From NCBI RefSeq assembly GCF_963662805.1, contig NZ_OY759854.1, positions 248,001 through 312,000 on the forward strand: DNA of 64,000 bases, given 5' to 3'. Within the stretch, counting starts at the first letter, position 1, and each line of letters begins with the position of its first letter. The translations under genes were made by a program, and so were the position numbers. Source of the DNA: an uncultured Cohaesibacter sp. GTDB lineage: Bacteria > Pseudomonadota > Alphaproteobacteria > Rhizobiales > Cohaesibacteraceae. Positions 17,828 through 27,336 of this stretch are shown piece after piece. The notes below the pieces were generated by a model. That model did no database searches and had not been told where the DNA came from. It saw nothing but the letters and a program-made list of their open reading frames with translations.

Positions 17828-19195
17828 ATGCACTTTGGGCTAACGACGCGCCTTCTCGCCATCGGTTCCAGTCTGTTTGTCGTGCTCTGGATTGTCCTCA
17901 TCGTGTCTTTCTACTGGTCGGGCAATGGTGTCGACAGGCAAGTCAACCCGGAACCGCAGCAGTTGTTGGCCCTGACAAATCTCGCCAATCAGCTTGGCCG
18001 GGAAGGGCGGCCGATGCTGGAAGCCGCAACGGCGTCAGCAAGGGTCTCCATCCAGTTTCATGATGAAGCCGACCAGATGCGCATGGATACCGATCTGCTG
18101 GATGATGCGGATATGGCGATCTATCGGGAAGCTTTGGGAGAGCGGCTTGTCCGCATTCAGCCCAATGCCATCTTGGAGGGACGACCGGCAGCAAGGTTCT
18201 TTGCCGGAATTGCTTTTCCGCTCGAATTCTGGATCAGGCTCGACAACGGCAGCCTCATGGTTGTCGAGGTGAAGGCCTCCTTCATTTCAACAAAGAGCGG
18301 AGTGCCTGCCGGGATTTATGCCGGTTTGCTCGGCGCCATTCTGTCTGCGGTCGCCTTCTTCCTGCTGCACCGGGAGATCAGGCCTCTTGTCATGCTGGCA
18401 AAGGCGGTTGAACGGATCGATCCCGGCGGCGATATGGTGGAACTTCCACAGTTCCGCTCAGCAACGCCTGAAGTCGCCGCGCTGGCCGGGGCCTTCAAAA
18501 GGCTGCAGGAGCGATTGCACACGCTGGCGCGCTCCCGTGTTGCGCTGATCGGTGGGATCCAGCATGACATTCGCAGCTTTGCCACCCGTCTGCATCTGCG
18601 CATCGAAAAAATGCCTGATGAGCAGGATCGCCAGAGGGCGACAACGGATATCCGCGATATGATCGAGCTGCTCGACAATGCGCTGTTGACCTCCCGTGCC
18701 GAGGTGGGGGCTCTCAATGAGGAACTGCTTGATATTGGCGGTCTGTTACGCGGAGAGTTGGCCGATTTTCGTCAGGCCGGAGCTCGGGTGACGCTGGAGC
18801 TGTTGCCTGCTGGCGACGAAATTCTGGTGTTGGGCGACCGGCTCGCTCTGCGGCGGGTGTTCGTTAATATCCTTGACAATGCGATCAAATATGGCGGCTG
18901 CGCGCATGTTCGGGTCGAGCAGAAAGCCGATGGAGTCCATGTCACTATTGACGATGAGGGGCTTGGCTTCAGCAAGGAGGAAGGCGCTCGCTCCCTGTTG
19001 CTCGAACCCTTCACACGGGCCGAACCGTCGCGTGCGCGCAAGACGGGCGGGGCCGGGCTCGGGCTTGCTGTGGCTCAGGCTCTTCTCGAGGCTCACAACG
19101 GCAGGATCACGCTTGCTGCGACGCCTCAGGGACATGGGCGGGTTTTCATATGCTTACCGCCGCTTTCCGATCGCATCGGACCTCAAGAGAGCTAA
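17828..19195 (+). CDS. Sensor histidine kinase
   Basis: 455 residues. Membrane segments at about 8-30 and 163-180 enclose a ~130-residue periplasmic sensor region; a HAMP-like linker follows. The phospho-acceptor is H246 in GGIQHDIRSFATRL. The ATP domain has N-box NILDNAIKYG, G1 IDDEGLGF and G2 GGAGLGLAVAQALLEAHNG. It is the partner of the response regulator directly upstream. The periplasmic part matches no sensor domain I can name, so the signal is unknown; envelope stress or metal sensing would fit the neighbours. Confidence 0.92.
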   Translation: MHFGLTTRLLAIGSSLFVVLWIVLIVSFYWSGNGVDRQVNPEPQQLLALTNLANQLGREGRPMLEAATASARVSIQFHDEADQMRMDTDLLDDADMAIYREALGERLVRIQPNAILEGRPAARFFAGIAFPLEFWIRLDNGSLMVVEVKASFISTKSGVPAGIYAGLLGAILSAVAFFLLHREIRPLVMLAKAVERIDPGGDMVELPQFRSATPEVAALAGAFKRLQERLHTLARSRVALIGGIQHDIRSFATRLHLRIEKMPDEQDRQRATTDIRDMIELLDNALLTSRAEVGALNEELLDIGGLLRGELADFRQAGARVTLELLPAGDEILVLGDRLALRRVFVNILDNAIKYGGCAHVRVEQKADGVHVTIDDEGLGFSKEEGARSLLLEPFTRAEPSRARKTGGAGLGLAVAQALLEAHNGRITLAATPQGHGRVFICLPPLSDRIGPQES

Positions 19196-19293
19196 TCCTT
19201 GTTACAAAATGACATTGACGGGAAAAATGCTGGCAAAGGGCACCGTCTAAAACTCCCTTAAGTCACCAATGACAAACACGAAAGGGATATGTC

Positions 19294-19554
19294 ATGACAA
19301 GAAAGACCGTCTTTGCCGCTCTGGCAGCATTGTTCACATTGCTTACTGCGGGAGCCTTTGCGCAAGGATCGATGTCCATGTCGCAGATGCGGGAAATCAA
19401 GTCTGCCTGCAAGGCTGACGTCAAAGCCTATTGCGGATCTGTTGAGCCGGGGGGCGGGCGTCTTGTAATGTGCCTGAAGGAGAATGAAAGCAAGATTTCC
19501 GGGCAATGCAATCAGAAGATTGACGCCCTGATCAAACAACAGCAGACGAACTAG
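19294..19554 (+). CDS. Small secreted cysteine-rich repeat (GLG1-type) protein
   Basis: 86 residues with signal peptide MTRKTVFAALAALFTLLTAGAFA. The mature part has the pattern C-x3-DVKAYC...GGGRLVMCLKEN...C, one unit of the Cys-rich GLG1-like repeat common in small exported proteobacterial proteins. GAAAGGGATATGTC precedes the start. It lies 98 bases after the kinase gene and may be part of its regulon. Function unknown. Confidence 0.8.
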   Translation: MTRKTVFAALAALFTLLTAGAFAQGSMSMSQMREIKSACKADVKAYCGSVEPGGGRLVMCLKENESKISGQCNQKIDALIKQQQTN

Positions 19555-19589
19555 CTGTTGCTTGTTAACGTGAAGTTGCCTCATCGTCC

Positions 19590-19630
19590 GGCTCTGCCCC
19601 AATCAATGGGCAGGGCCATTTTATTTTTTC
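19590..19630 (+). terminator. Rho-independent terminator
   Basis: GGCTCTGCCC (19590-19599) pairs with GGGCAGGGCC (19608-19617), one G-T wobble, 8-nt loop, followed by ATTTTATTTTTT. It ends the two-component/Cys-rich unit, 36 bases past the Cys-rich protein's stop. Confidence 0.88.
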
Positions 19631-19809
19631 AGCTCTTCGATCCGGGCGAATTGATCCTGAATACGAACTGGGCAACCAATTGAAGTTGCGTCGCTATCAG
19701 TCAGACTTCAGTCTGCGACAATGCCACGCGTCCCCACATTCAATCTCTCCTGTTCTGAGCCTTGCGTTCCAAAAAAGCGCGACCAACGGACACGGCGTAC
19801 AAAATGCGC

Positions 19810-19873
19810 TTGACAGTCTTTGATGGTGTGTTAGATTTTTGTGCAATAAAACAATAAAAAAGTTCATATGAAC
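19810..19873 (+). promoter_or_regulatory. Promoter and palindromic operator of the ribose-type ABC operon
   Basis: A sigma70-like promoter reads TTGACA (19810-19815), 16-base spacer, TAGATT (19832-19837). A perfect 12-bp palindrome GTTCATATGAAC (19862-19873) lies about 20 bases past the expected transcription start, a position suited to repression. The DeoR-family regulator in the same operon is the likely binder; this is inference. Confidence 0.55.
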
Positions 19874-19929
19874 ACATTCGATCATCGCTCCCTGCTTTTT
19901 TGGGCGGAACCTTCCTTAGGAGATTATCA

Positions 19930-20907
19930 ATGAAAAGATCCCTCATTCTGGCCGGCCTGATCAGCCTGTCGCTTTGTGCCTTCAATGCACAAGCTGCTGA
20001 CGATCAGCTCTTCATTACAGTCGTCAAGTCAACCGGCTTCAACTGGTTCAAGCGCATGGAAGTGGGCGTCAAGGAATTCGCATCCGAGACTGGCGTGAAT
20101 GCGGTTCAGGTTGGTCCGTCCAAAGCTGACAGCGCCATGCAGTTGCAGAGCCTTGAAGATGCCATCGCCCAGAAACCTCAGGCCCTGCTGGTCGTGCCCC
20201 TTGAAGCACAAGCTCTGGAATCGTCGCTCAAAAAAGCCAAAAGCCGCGACATGATCGTGATCACGCACGAGGCCGCCGATATTGAGAATGCAGACTATGA
20301 CGTCGAAGCATTCGACAACGCCGCCTATGGCCGTCACCTGATGGAAGAAATGGCCAAACGCATGAATTACGAAGGCCAGTATGCCGTATTCGTTGGCAGC
20401 CTGACGCAAACCACGCACAACGCCTGGGTTGATGCAGCCATTGCGCTGCAGAAGGAAAAATACCCTAAAATGGAACTGGTCGGCACCAAGAACGAAAGCT
20501 TTGACGACGTTGGCAAAGCCTACCAGATCACCAAGGATCTTCTGAAAACCTATCCAAACCTGAAAGGCATTCAGGGCTCAGACGCACTTGACGTGGTTGG
20601 TGCAGGTCAGGCAGTTGAAGAGGCTGGTCTTGCGGGCAAGCTCTCCATCGTTGGCACCAGTATTCCGTCCTACGCTTCCGATCTCGTCAAGAACGACGTC
20701 GTCAGCCTGATCACCTGTTGGGATCCGGCTCTTGCTGGCAAGGCAATGAACCAGATCGCGCTCCTGATCAGTCAGGGCAAGGAAATCACCGATGGCATGG
20801 ACCTTGGTGTTCCGGGTTATGAGAACATTCGTCTGGACGGCAAAGTGATCTATGGTTCGGCATGGCTGGACATGGACAAGGCCAATATCGACCAGTACGA
20901 TTTCTAA
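19930..20907 (+). CDS. Ribose/AI-2-type sugar ABC transporter substrate-binding protein
   Basis: 325 residues, Peripla_BP_4 (RbsB/LsrB-like) fold. The start at 19930 follows TTAGGAG and gives signal peptide MKRSLILAGLISLSLCAFNAQA with an AQA-A cleavage site. The mature protein shows the internal pattern SKADSAMQLQSLEDAIAQKP and LKGIQGSDALDVVGAGQAVEE typical of the family. It is the first gene of a plus-strand operon running to 28805 and supplies the sugar to the ATPase and two permeases that follow. Ligand unknown; a pentose or related small sugar is likely. Confidence 0.92.
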   Translation: MKRSLILAGLISLSLCAFNAQAADDQLFITVVKSTGFNWFKRMEVGVKEFASETGVNAVQVGPSKADSAMQLQSLEDAIAQKPQALLVVPLEAQALESSLKKAKSRDMIVITHEAADIENADYDVEAFDNAAYGRHLMEEMAKRMNYEGQYAVFVGSLTQTTHNAWVDAAIALQKEKYPKMELVGTKNESFDDVGKAYQITKDLLKTYPNLKGIQGSDALDVVGAGQAVEEAGLAGKLSIVGTSIPSYASDLVKNDVVSLITCWDPALAGKAMNQIALLISQGKEITDGMDLGVPGYENIRLDGKVIYGSAWLDMDKANIDQYDF

Positions 20908-20931
20908 TCTTTCCAAGACCAGAGACTTGCC

Positions 20932-22416
20932 ATGACGTCCCTTGTAAGCCTTCAGAACATCAGCAAGACCTTTTCGGGTGTGAAGGCGCTGATCAATGTC
21001 GAGTTTGACGTTGAACCCGGAGAGGTGTTGTGCCTGCTTGGCGAAAATGGTTCAGGCAAGTCTACCCTCATAAAAGTGCTGTCGGGCGTTCACAAGCCCG
21101 ACGGCGGCCAGATCATCCTGCGCGGCAAAGCGCAGGACAGCTGGGGGCCAGTCGACGCACTGGCCGCCGGTATCGAAGTGATCTATCAGGATTTTTCCCT
21201 CTTCCCCAATCTGTCGGTGATGGAAAACATCGCCATGGCAAGCGCCACAAAAGAGGGAAGCTGGATCACCAAATGGGGCCGGATGCGGAAGATCGCTCAA
21301 ACAGCGCTGGACCGTATCGGAGCCGAAATTGATCTTGACGTCCCCGCAGAAGAATTATCGGTTGCCCAGAGACAGCTTGTCGCCATCGCACGAGCCCTCG
21401 TGGGCAACCCATCCCTCATTGTCATGGATGAGCCGACATCGGCCCTGACGGCACGGGAAATCGCGCGCCTCCTCGAAATCATCGGGCAAGTGCGAGACGA
21501 AGGCGTCGCCGTCATCTTCGTAAGCCACAAGCTCGATGAAGTGCAACAGGTGGCTGAGCGCGTGGTGATCATGCGCAATGGCGAGAAAGTTCACGATGAG
21601 CGAGGCGCCTCCTTCGATCGAGGCGAGATTGTCCGGCGCATGGTCGGCAGTGATTTGCCAGACAAGAAACACAGCACCGCTGACCGAGCCGGGAAAACCG
21701 TGCTTGAGGTCAAGGACCTTTGCCGCGCCAGTTATTATCGCGACCTGTCCTTCACGCTCAAAGCCGGTGAGGTCCTTGGCGTGACCGGGCAGTTAGACTC
21801 CGGCAGAACCGCGCTGGCTCTCAGTCTCTACGGAATGCTCCCCCCGGATAGCGGCTCCATTTCGCTTGAAGGACAGAAGGTGGAGCTTTCCAACATTCGA
21901 GATGCCCTTGCCAGCGGCATTGGCATGGTGCCAGAGGATCGGCAAACAGAAGGATTGTTCCTGTCCCGTTCGGTCGGTGACAACCTCGGAGCTGGCAGCC
22001 TGTCGAGTCTGGCCAATGCTCTCGGATTTGTTCAGGACAGCAAGGTCGAGGAATTCGGCAACAGCTGGATCGAGCGTCTCTCCATCAAGACCCCATCCGC
22101 CTCGGCCTTTGTTCATACCCTGTCGGGGGGCAACCAGCAGCGCGTGGTGCTCGGGAAAGCATTGGCGTGCGCGCCCCGTGTGGTCGTTCTCAATGGCCCG
22201 ACCGTTGGAGTGGATGTCGGCTCGAAGGAAGAAATTCACCAGATCGTCGAAACCATGGCGAGCGAAGGGGCCGGAGTGATCGTCGTCTCCGATGATGCTG
22301 ACGAAATCGTGCGTCTCTGCGATCGCCTGCTTGTCATGAGCGGTGGCAGGATCACCAAGGAAATCCCCGGCGAGGCCCTTCAGGCCTCTCGACTGTCCGA
22401 ACTAGTGCAGGAGTGA
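20932..22416 (+). CDS. Ribose-type sugar ABC transporter ATPase (double NBD)
   Basis: 494 residues, RbsA/MglA-like, with two fused nucleotide-binding domains. First domain: Walker A GENGSGKST (about 38-46), VAQRQLVAIARAL, LIVMDEPTSALT. Second domain: degenerate Walker A (TGQLDSGRTALALSL) and LSGGNQQRVVLGKAL with VVVLNGPTVGVD. One sound and one degenerate site is normal for the family, though Asn-Gly-Pro replaces the usual Asp-Glu-Pro in the second Walker B. Gap to the binding-protein gene is 24 bases. Confidence 0.93.
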   Translation: MTSLVSLQNISKTFSGVKALINVEFDVEPGEVLCLLGENGSGKSTLIKVLSGVHKPDGGQIILRGKAQDSWGPVDALAAGIEVIYQDFSLFPNLSVMENIAMASATKEGSWITKWGRMRKIAQTALDRIGAEIDLDVPAEELSVAQRQLVAIARALVGNPSLIVMDEPTSALTAREIARLLEIIGQVRDEGVAVIFVSHKLDEVQQVAERVVIMRNGEKVHDERGASFDRGEIVRRMVGSDLPDKKHSTADRAGKTVLEVKDLCRASYYRDLSFTLKAGEVLGVTGQLDSGRTALALSLYGMLPPDSGSISLEGQKVELSNIRDALASGIGMVPEDRQTEGLFLSRSVGDNLGAGSLSSLANALGFVQDSKVEEFGNSWIERLSIKTPSASAFVHTLSGGNQQRVVLGKALACAPRVVVLNGPTVGVDVGSKEEIHQIVETMASEGAGVIVVSDDADEIVRLCDRLLVMSGGRITKEIPGEALQASRLSELVQE

Positions 22417-22423
22417 TAGGCGG

Positions 22424-23479
22424 ATGCCAAACCAAGACCATACGCCGCTGAAAATCCCTTTGGGCCTTGATCGGTTGAAGATCGACAATCAGACCGTTGC
22501 TTTTGTGATGCTCGTGCTGTTGGCCATGATCATTGCCATCGTCAACCCGGCCTTTGTCTCAGTGACCACCGTCTTTGACATTCTGCGCAACATGACCGTG
22601 ATCGGCATCATGGGGATGGCCGCTCTGATCGTCATGCTAACCGGCGGCATCGACATATCTTTTCCCGCCATCGCGGCGCTGTCGGCCTATGCCACCATCA
22701 AGGCCTTTGTCGACTTCGATATCGATGCTCCAGTGATCGTGATCTATGCCAGCGCAATGGCAATCGGCGCCCTTGTCGGCACGATCAACGGTCTGTTCGT
22801 AGCCCTGTTCCGCCTGCCTGCCCTGATCGTCACGCTTGGCATGTCGAGCCTCATCTACGGCTTCACCCTGTTCTTCCTTGGCTCACAGAATATCTTTCGT
22901 GTTCCTTCAAGCCTCTCGACCTTCTCGCGCACATCCATTGTTTCGATCGAGGATTCCTTCGGGCGGACCTATTCCCTGCATCCGGCGGTCTTCATCTTCA
23001 TTGGTATCTGCATCATCGTGGCGCTCGTGTTGCGCTACACGACCTTTGGCCGCGGCCTTTATGCCATCGGCGGCAGCAGGGAGTCCGCGATGAGGCTCGG
23101 CCTGCCGGTCAAGCGGTACGAGATTTTCGCCTTTGTCGTGGCCGGTCTTCTGGCCGGGACCGCAGGCATCACGCAGGCCATGTTCTTCCGCAATGCCAAC
23201 CCCGGAGCCTTCTCGGGCATGGAGCTTGATGTGCTGGCCGCAGTTGTTCTTGGCGGCGCCAGTGTTACCGGTGGGCGCGGAACCGTAAGCGGTGCGATCA
23301 TCGGGATCACCTTCGTGGTTCTTCTGACATCAAGCCTCGTGCTGATCGGTATTCCGGCGGCTTGGCAAAAGGTCTTTGTCGGGGCGGCCCTGCTCATCGG
23401 GATTGGCGTGGCGGGCTATCGTGCAACCCGCAAGCAGGCCAGTGCACCCATTCCGTTCTCCAGAATGAAGGGACAGTGA
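22424..23479 (+). CDS. Ribose-type sugar ABC transporter permease 1
   Basis: 351 residues, RbsC-like (BPD_transp_2), with 8-10 hydrophobic segments. Family motifs include MLTGGIDISFPAIAALSAYA and the cytosolic coupling region YAIGGSRESAMRLGLPVKRYE, followed by VVLGGASVTGGRGTVSGAIIG. Start is 7 bases after the ATPase stop. The next permease overlaps its stop, so two different permeases pair to form the channel. Confidence 0.92.
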   Translation: MPNQDHTPLKIPLGLDRLKIDNQTVAFVMLVLLAMIIAIVNPAFVSVTTVFDILRNMTVIGIMGMAALIVMLTGGIDISFPAIAALSAYATIKAFVDFDIDAPVIVIYASAMAIGALVGTINGLFVALFRLPALIVTLGMSSLIYGFTLFFLGSQNIFRVPSSLSTFSRTSIVSIEDSFGRTYSLHPAVFIFIGICIIVALVLRYTTFGRGLYAIGGSRESAMRLGLPVKRYEIFAFVVAGLLAGTAGITQAMFFRNANPGAFSGMELDVLAAVVLGGASVTGGRGTVSGAIIGITFVVLLTSSLVLIGIPAAWQKVFVGAALLIGIGVAGYRATRKQASAPIPFSRMKGQ

Positions 23480-24489
23480 CCCCCGTGTTGAAGCTTTTTC
23501 AAAAATCCGGCGACCGTGATCCCTACATCCTGATCCTCGCATGCGCCACGCTGATATCCTTTCTCATCATGGCGATCACCGTGCCAGACCGCTTTCTCCA
23601 TGCGGACAATTTCGCCTCAATGTCGATCCAGCTCTCCGAACTTGGATTGTTCGGGATTGCGATGTCACTGTCTCTGATCATTGCCGGGATTGACCTCTCC
23701 GTCGTTGCGGTTGCCAATCTTTCAGCCATCTGTGCCGCCTATACGATCCGTTTCATCGCTGCGGGAGACCCAACTTCGGGAACGTTGGTGCTGGCCTTTG
23801 TCGCAGCGCTCGTCGTTGCCCTTCTGGTCGGCATGATCGTTGGCGCGATCAATGGCCTGCTCGTCACCCGGCTCGGTGTGCCCAGCATCTTGGCGACCCT
23901 CGCGACGATGACCTTCTTCACCGGCATTGCTCTCGGGATCACCGGGGGCAGCGCCATCTCCGGCCTGCCGGATGGCCTTGACATGGTCGGCAGCATGACG
24001 CTTCTCGGCATTCCCATGCCGTTCCTCGTCTTCGCAGTCGTCTGGATAGGTATCGATATCATGCTGCGCCGGACAACAATCGGCAAACAGATGATGCTGG
24101 TAGGCACCAGTCTCAAGGTCGCCCGTTTCTCTGGCATCAACACCGCAAAAGTCATCATCACCACGCACGTCCTCTCATCGATGATCGCATCAGTGGCCGG
24201 TTTCCTCAGTCTGATGCGCATGAGCTCCGCCAATGCCGACTATGGTGGAACCTACGTTCTGCTCGCCATTCTGGTCGCCGTTCTTGGCGGGGTTTCGGTG
24301 AATGGCGGGGCGGGCCGCATGATCGGGGTGCTGCTCAGCCTTGTTTTGCTGCAATGCCTTTCAACCGGTTTCAACATGTTGCTGTTGTTCGTGCCGGATG
24401 GGAACTTCTTCCGCGACTTCGTTTGGGGCATGCTGCTCCTCGCCATTATGGCCTCTACTCACTTCCTGCGTAGGGGTAAGGGGCAATGA
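23476..24489 (+). CDS. Ribose-type sugar ABC transporter permease 2
   Basis: About 337 residues, second RbsC-like permease (SLIIAGIDLSVVAVANLSAI; VGTSLKVARFSGINTAKV; LGGVSVNGGAGRMIGVLLSL). No ATG fits; GTG at 23476 overlaps the first permease stop as GTGA, and GTG at 23485 is the alternative, both using the AAGGGA before them. Frame similarity begins at KLFQKSGDRDPYILIL, so nothing upstream belongs to it. Two unlike permeases are known in LsrCD/RhaPQ-type systems. Confidence 0.9.
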   Translation: MTPVLKLFQKSGDRDPYILILACATLISFLIMAITVPDRFLHADNFASMSIQLSELGLFGIAMSLSLIIAGIDLSVVAVANLSAICAAYTIRFIAAGDPTSGTLVLAFVAALVVALLVGMIVGAINGLLVTRLGVPSILATLATMTFFTGIALGITGGSAISGLPDGLDMVGSMTLLGIPMPFLVFAVVWIGIDIMLRRTTIGKQMMLVGTSLKVARFSGINTAKVIITTHVLSSMIASVAGFLSLMRMSSANADYGGTYVLLAILVAVLGGVSVNGGAGRMIGVLLSLVLLQCLSTGFNMLLLFVPDGNFFRDFVWGMLLLAIMASTHFLRRGKGQ

Positions 24490-24517
24490 CGTTTGAACAG
24501 TTGGGGGTAAGCAACTC

Positions 24518-25336
24518 ATGAGCACACCAAGCGACCGCAGAGCCCATATTCTGCAGCAAATCTCGACCGGAGAGATCATCGCGGTCTCGGATCTGGCGAA
24601 CGCGCTCGAGGTTTCGGAAATGACCATTCGGCGGGACCTTGGCGAACTGGAGAAGGAAGGCCTTCTGCGCCGGGTCCATGGCGGAGCAGTCTCGACTTTT
24701 GGCCGCAGTTATGAGCCGCCCTTCACCTTGCGCAATGCTCAGGCATCGTCTGCCAAGGATGGCATCGCGAGACTGGCAGCAAGCCTTGTTTCCGAAGGCG
24801 AAAGCGTGGCCCTTGACGTAGGCACGACCGTCGTTGAAGTCGCCCGTCATCTTTCGAAGAGGCGCGGTTTGACGATTGTCACTCCCAGCCTGAAGGCCGT
24901 CGAGCACTTCATGAGCAACAAGGATGTGCGAGTGATCGTCGCTGGCGGCATCATGCGCAGTGGCGAAGCGTCACTCGTTGGCGAGCTGGCTTTCGCAACC
25001 TTTCGAACCCTGTTCGTCGACAAGCTCTTTCTGGGCGTTGGCGGCATCAACGCCGAAGCTGGCTTGACCGACTACAACTGGGATGACGCCATGGTGAAGA
25101 AAGAGATGATCCGCAGTGCCCGCGAGATCATCGTCACGGCGGATTCCAGCAAGTTTGGCCGGACAGCCTTTGCCAAGGTGGCCGAACTGGATGCGGTTAG
25201 CGCCATCATCACCGACAGCGCCCCACCGGACGACCTGTGCGAGCTGTTCGAGCAAAAAAACATCGCGCTTCACATTGCGGATCAGTGCGATCCCTGTGTG
25301 GAGCAACAACAAACAATTATGTCTGATCAAGAATGA
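24518..25336 (+). CDS. DeoR-family transcriptional regulator (SgcR-like context)
   Basis: 272 residues. N-terminal DeoR helix-turn-helix (RRAHILQQI; VSDLANALEVSEMTIRRDL; GLLRRVHGGAV), then the ISOCOT-type sugar-phosphate sensor domain (ALDVGTTVVEVARHL; IVAGGIMRSGEASLVG; LFLGVGGINAEAGLTDYN). It sits inside the operon between transporter and enzymes and probably represses it until a phosphorylated sugar made by the downstream kinase accumulates. Its C-terminus is ~20 residues longer than usual and polar. Confidence 0.92.
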   Translation: MSTPSDRRAHILQQISTGEIIAVSDLANALEVSEMTIRRDLGELEKEGLLRRVHGGAVSTFGRSYEPPFTLRNAQASSAKDGIARLAASLVSEGESVALDVGTTVVEVARHLSKRRGLTIVTPSLKAVEHFMSNKDVRVIVAGGIMRSGEASLVGELAFATFRTLFVDKLFLGVGGINAEAGLTDYNWDDAMVKKEMIRSAREIIVTADSSKFGRTAFAKVAELDAVSAIITDSAPPDDLCELFEQKNIALHIADQCDPCVEQQQTIMSDQE

Positions 25337-25364
25337 CAAGAACGACAAGAACGAGGATTTAATC

Positions 25365-26186
25365 ATGCATTGGCTCAAGGATACCTTTCAGGTCGAAAAG
25401 CCCATCATCGCAATGTGCCACTTTCAGGCATTGCCGGGCGATCCGGAGTATGATCACAAGGCCGGCATGAGCAAAGTGATCGATTTGGCACTGGCCGACC
25501 TCACGCGATTGCAGAATGGCGGTGTTGATGCCGTCATGTTCTCAAACGAGTTCAGCCTGCCTTACCTGACCAAGGTCAAGCCGGAAACGACGGCTGCGAT
25601 GGCCCGTGTCATTGGTGAATTGATGAGCGAGATCAAGGTGCCATTCGGCGTCAATGTTCTCTGGGACCCGATTGCCTCGATCGATCTTGCTGCGGCAACC
25701 GGAGCACTCTTCATTCGCGAAATCATGAGCGGTGTCTATGCCAGCGACTTCGGCCTCTGGAACACCAATGTTGGCGAAACTGTCCGCCACAAGATGCGCC
25801 TCGCGCCGGATCTCAAGTTGCTGTTCAACATCGTCCCTGAAGCCGCAAGCTATCTCGGCAACCGGACGATCACCGACATCGCCCGTTCGACGGTGTTCAA
25901 CAATAAACCCGACGCCCTCTGCGTTTCCGGTTTGACGGCAGGGGCCGAAACGGACTCCCAGATTCTGTCGAGCGTCAAAAAGGCCGTGCCGGACACAGTT
26001 GTTCTCTGCAACACCGGCTGCCGGGTCGACAACATCGAACGTCAGCTTTCCATCTCGGACGGTGCCGTTGTCGGATCGACCTTCAAGATTGACGGCGTGT
26101 TTGAGAATGCTGTCGACGAAGCCCGCGTGAAGGAATTCATGGACAAGGTCAAGTCGATCCGTAGCGCAACCAAAGCCGTAGCCTGA
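25365..26186 (+). CDS. BtpA/SgcQ-family TIM-barrel protein
   Basis: 273 residues of the BtpA family, which includes E. coli SgcQ and cyanobacterial BtpA. The start at 25365 follows ACGAGG and gives MHWLKDTFQVEKPIIAMCH; family-typical segments are FQALPGDPEYD, GGVDAVMFSNEFSLPYL, VPFGVNVLWDP, VYASDFGLWNTN and the C-terminal VVGSTFKIDG. The fold is a beta/alpha barrel and the reaction is not established. Next to DeoR and M42 genes it matches the sgcR-sgcQ-sgcX set, so a sugar-phosphate or nucleoside-like substrate is a reasonable inference. Confidence 0.9.
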   Translation: MHWLKDTFQVEKPIIAMCHFQALPGDPEYDHKAGMSKVIDLALADLTRLQNGGVDAVMFSNEFSLPYLTKVKPETTAAMARVIGELMSEIKVPFGVNVLWDPIASIDLAAATGALFIREIMSGVYASDFGLWNTNVGETVRHKMRLAPDLKLLFNIVPEAASYLGNRTITDIARSTVFNNKPDALCVSGLTAGAETDSQILSSVKKAVPDTVVLCNTGCRVDNIERQLSISDGAVVGSTFKIDGVFENAVDEARVKEFMDKVKSIRSATKAVA

Positions 26187-26202
26187 GGTGGAGAAAAGGA
26201 TC

Positions 26203-27336
26203 ATGTCGATCAACCAGATCAGCCTCGAACGGATCGCAGCATGGACGGAACAACTCTGTTTGATTCCGGGTCTTTCCGGCCATGAGGATCCTGTCAGCGC
26301 CTTCATCGACGCCGCCTTTGATGACGAACGGGTCGAGCATCACACTGACACGATGGGCAATCTGACGCTCACCGCAAAGGGCCAAGACCCCGAAGCGCCG
26401 CGCGTGATGATTTTTGCCCACACCGACCAGCTCGGTCTGATGGTCCGTAAAATCGAAGCGGACGGATTTGCGCGGGTGGAAAGACTCGGGGGTGTGCCCG
26501 AACGTGTCCTTCCGGGCCTGCGTATGGGTGCGGTGAACCGCAGCGGTGACCTTGTGCCCTGCGTCATGGGTCTTAAATCCCACCACGCAACGCCGCAAGA
26601 TGAGAAATACAAGGTTTTGCCATATGAAAAGCTCTATCTTGATTTCGGGGTGAACTCAGCCGAAGAGCTTCGCGCACTGGGCGTCGACATTGGCGCACCG
26701 GTCGTCTACCGACCCTTCTTCGAACGCCTCGCCGGAACGAAGATTTCCGCGACATCCATCGATGACCGCGCCGGCTGCGCCGTGTTGATGGATCTGATCC
26801 AGCGTGTGCTCGACGAACCGGTCGCGGCGACCCTTCATGCCGTCTTTTCCGTTCAGGAGGAATATAATCTGCGCGGTGCCATGCTGGCCGCAGAGCGCCT
26901 TCGGCCCGATGCCGCCATTTCCATCGATCTGATGGTGCCAAGTGATACGCCAGACCTCAAGGACCGCGGTGAGCTCACCCTTGGCGGTGGCCCTGCGCTC
27001 GGACTTTATAGTTTTCATGGCCGCGGCACGCTGAACGGCACGCTCGCGCACCCCGCTCTTCTGAACCACCTCGAGGCGACCGCCGCCAAGGCTGACATCA
27101 CTGTTCAGAAAAGCGCTCACACGGGTCTGCTGACGGATTCCTCCTATGTCCAGCTGATTGGAGAGGGTATCCCTTCGATGGACATCGGCTATCCGACCCG
27201 CTACACGCATTCCCCCATCGAGACCTGTGACCTCACCGATCTCGAGAGGATGTCAGAGCTTCTGTCTCTCTCGCTGAAGGGCATGACATCGGACTTTTCC
27301 TTCGCTCGTCGGAGATATTCATGCGCTACCTCCTAG
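26203..27336 (+). CDS. M42-family metallopeptidase-like protein (SgcX/FrvX-like)
   Basis: 377 residues from ATG 26203 (AAAAGGATC before it; an earlier in-frame GTG at 26188 is less likely). All M42 metal and catalytic positions are visible: His in FAHTDQLGL, Asp in DDRAGCAV, Glu-Glu in VQEEYNLRGA, Asp in ISIDLM and His in YTHSPIE. Family members are aminopeptidases or were annotated as glucanases; SgcX and FrvX sit in sugar operons with unknown reaction. Its last 16 bases overlap the kinase start. Confidence 0.9.
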   Translation: MSINQISLERIAAWTEQLCLIPGLSGHEDPVSAFIDAAFDDERVEHHTDTMGNLTLTAKGQDPEAPRVMIFAHTDQLGLMVRKIEADGFARVERLGGVPERVLPGLRMGAVNRSGDLVPCVMGLKSHHATPQDEKYKVLPYEKLYLDFGVNSAEELRALGVDIGAPVVYRPFFERLAGTKISATSIDDRAGCAVLMDLIQRVLDEPVAATLHAVFSVQEEYNLRGAMLAAERLRPDAAISIDLMVPSDTPDLKDRGELTLGGGPALGLYSFHGRGTLNGTLAHPALLNHLEATAAKADITVQKSAHTGLLTDSSYVQLIGEGIPSMDIGYPTRYTHSPIETCDLTDLERMSELLSLSLKGMTSDFSFARRRYSCATS

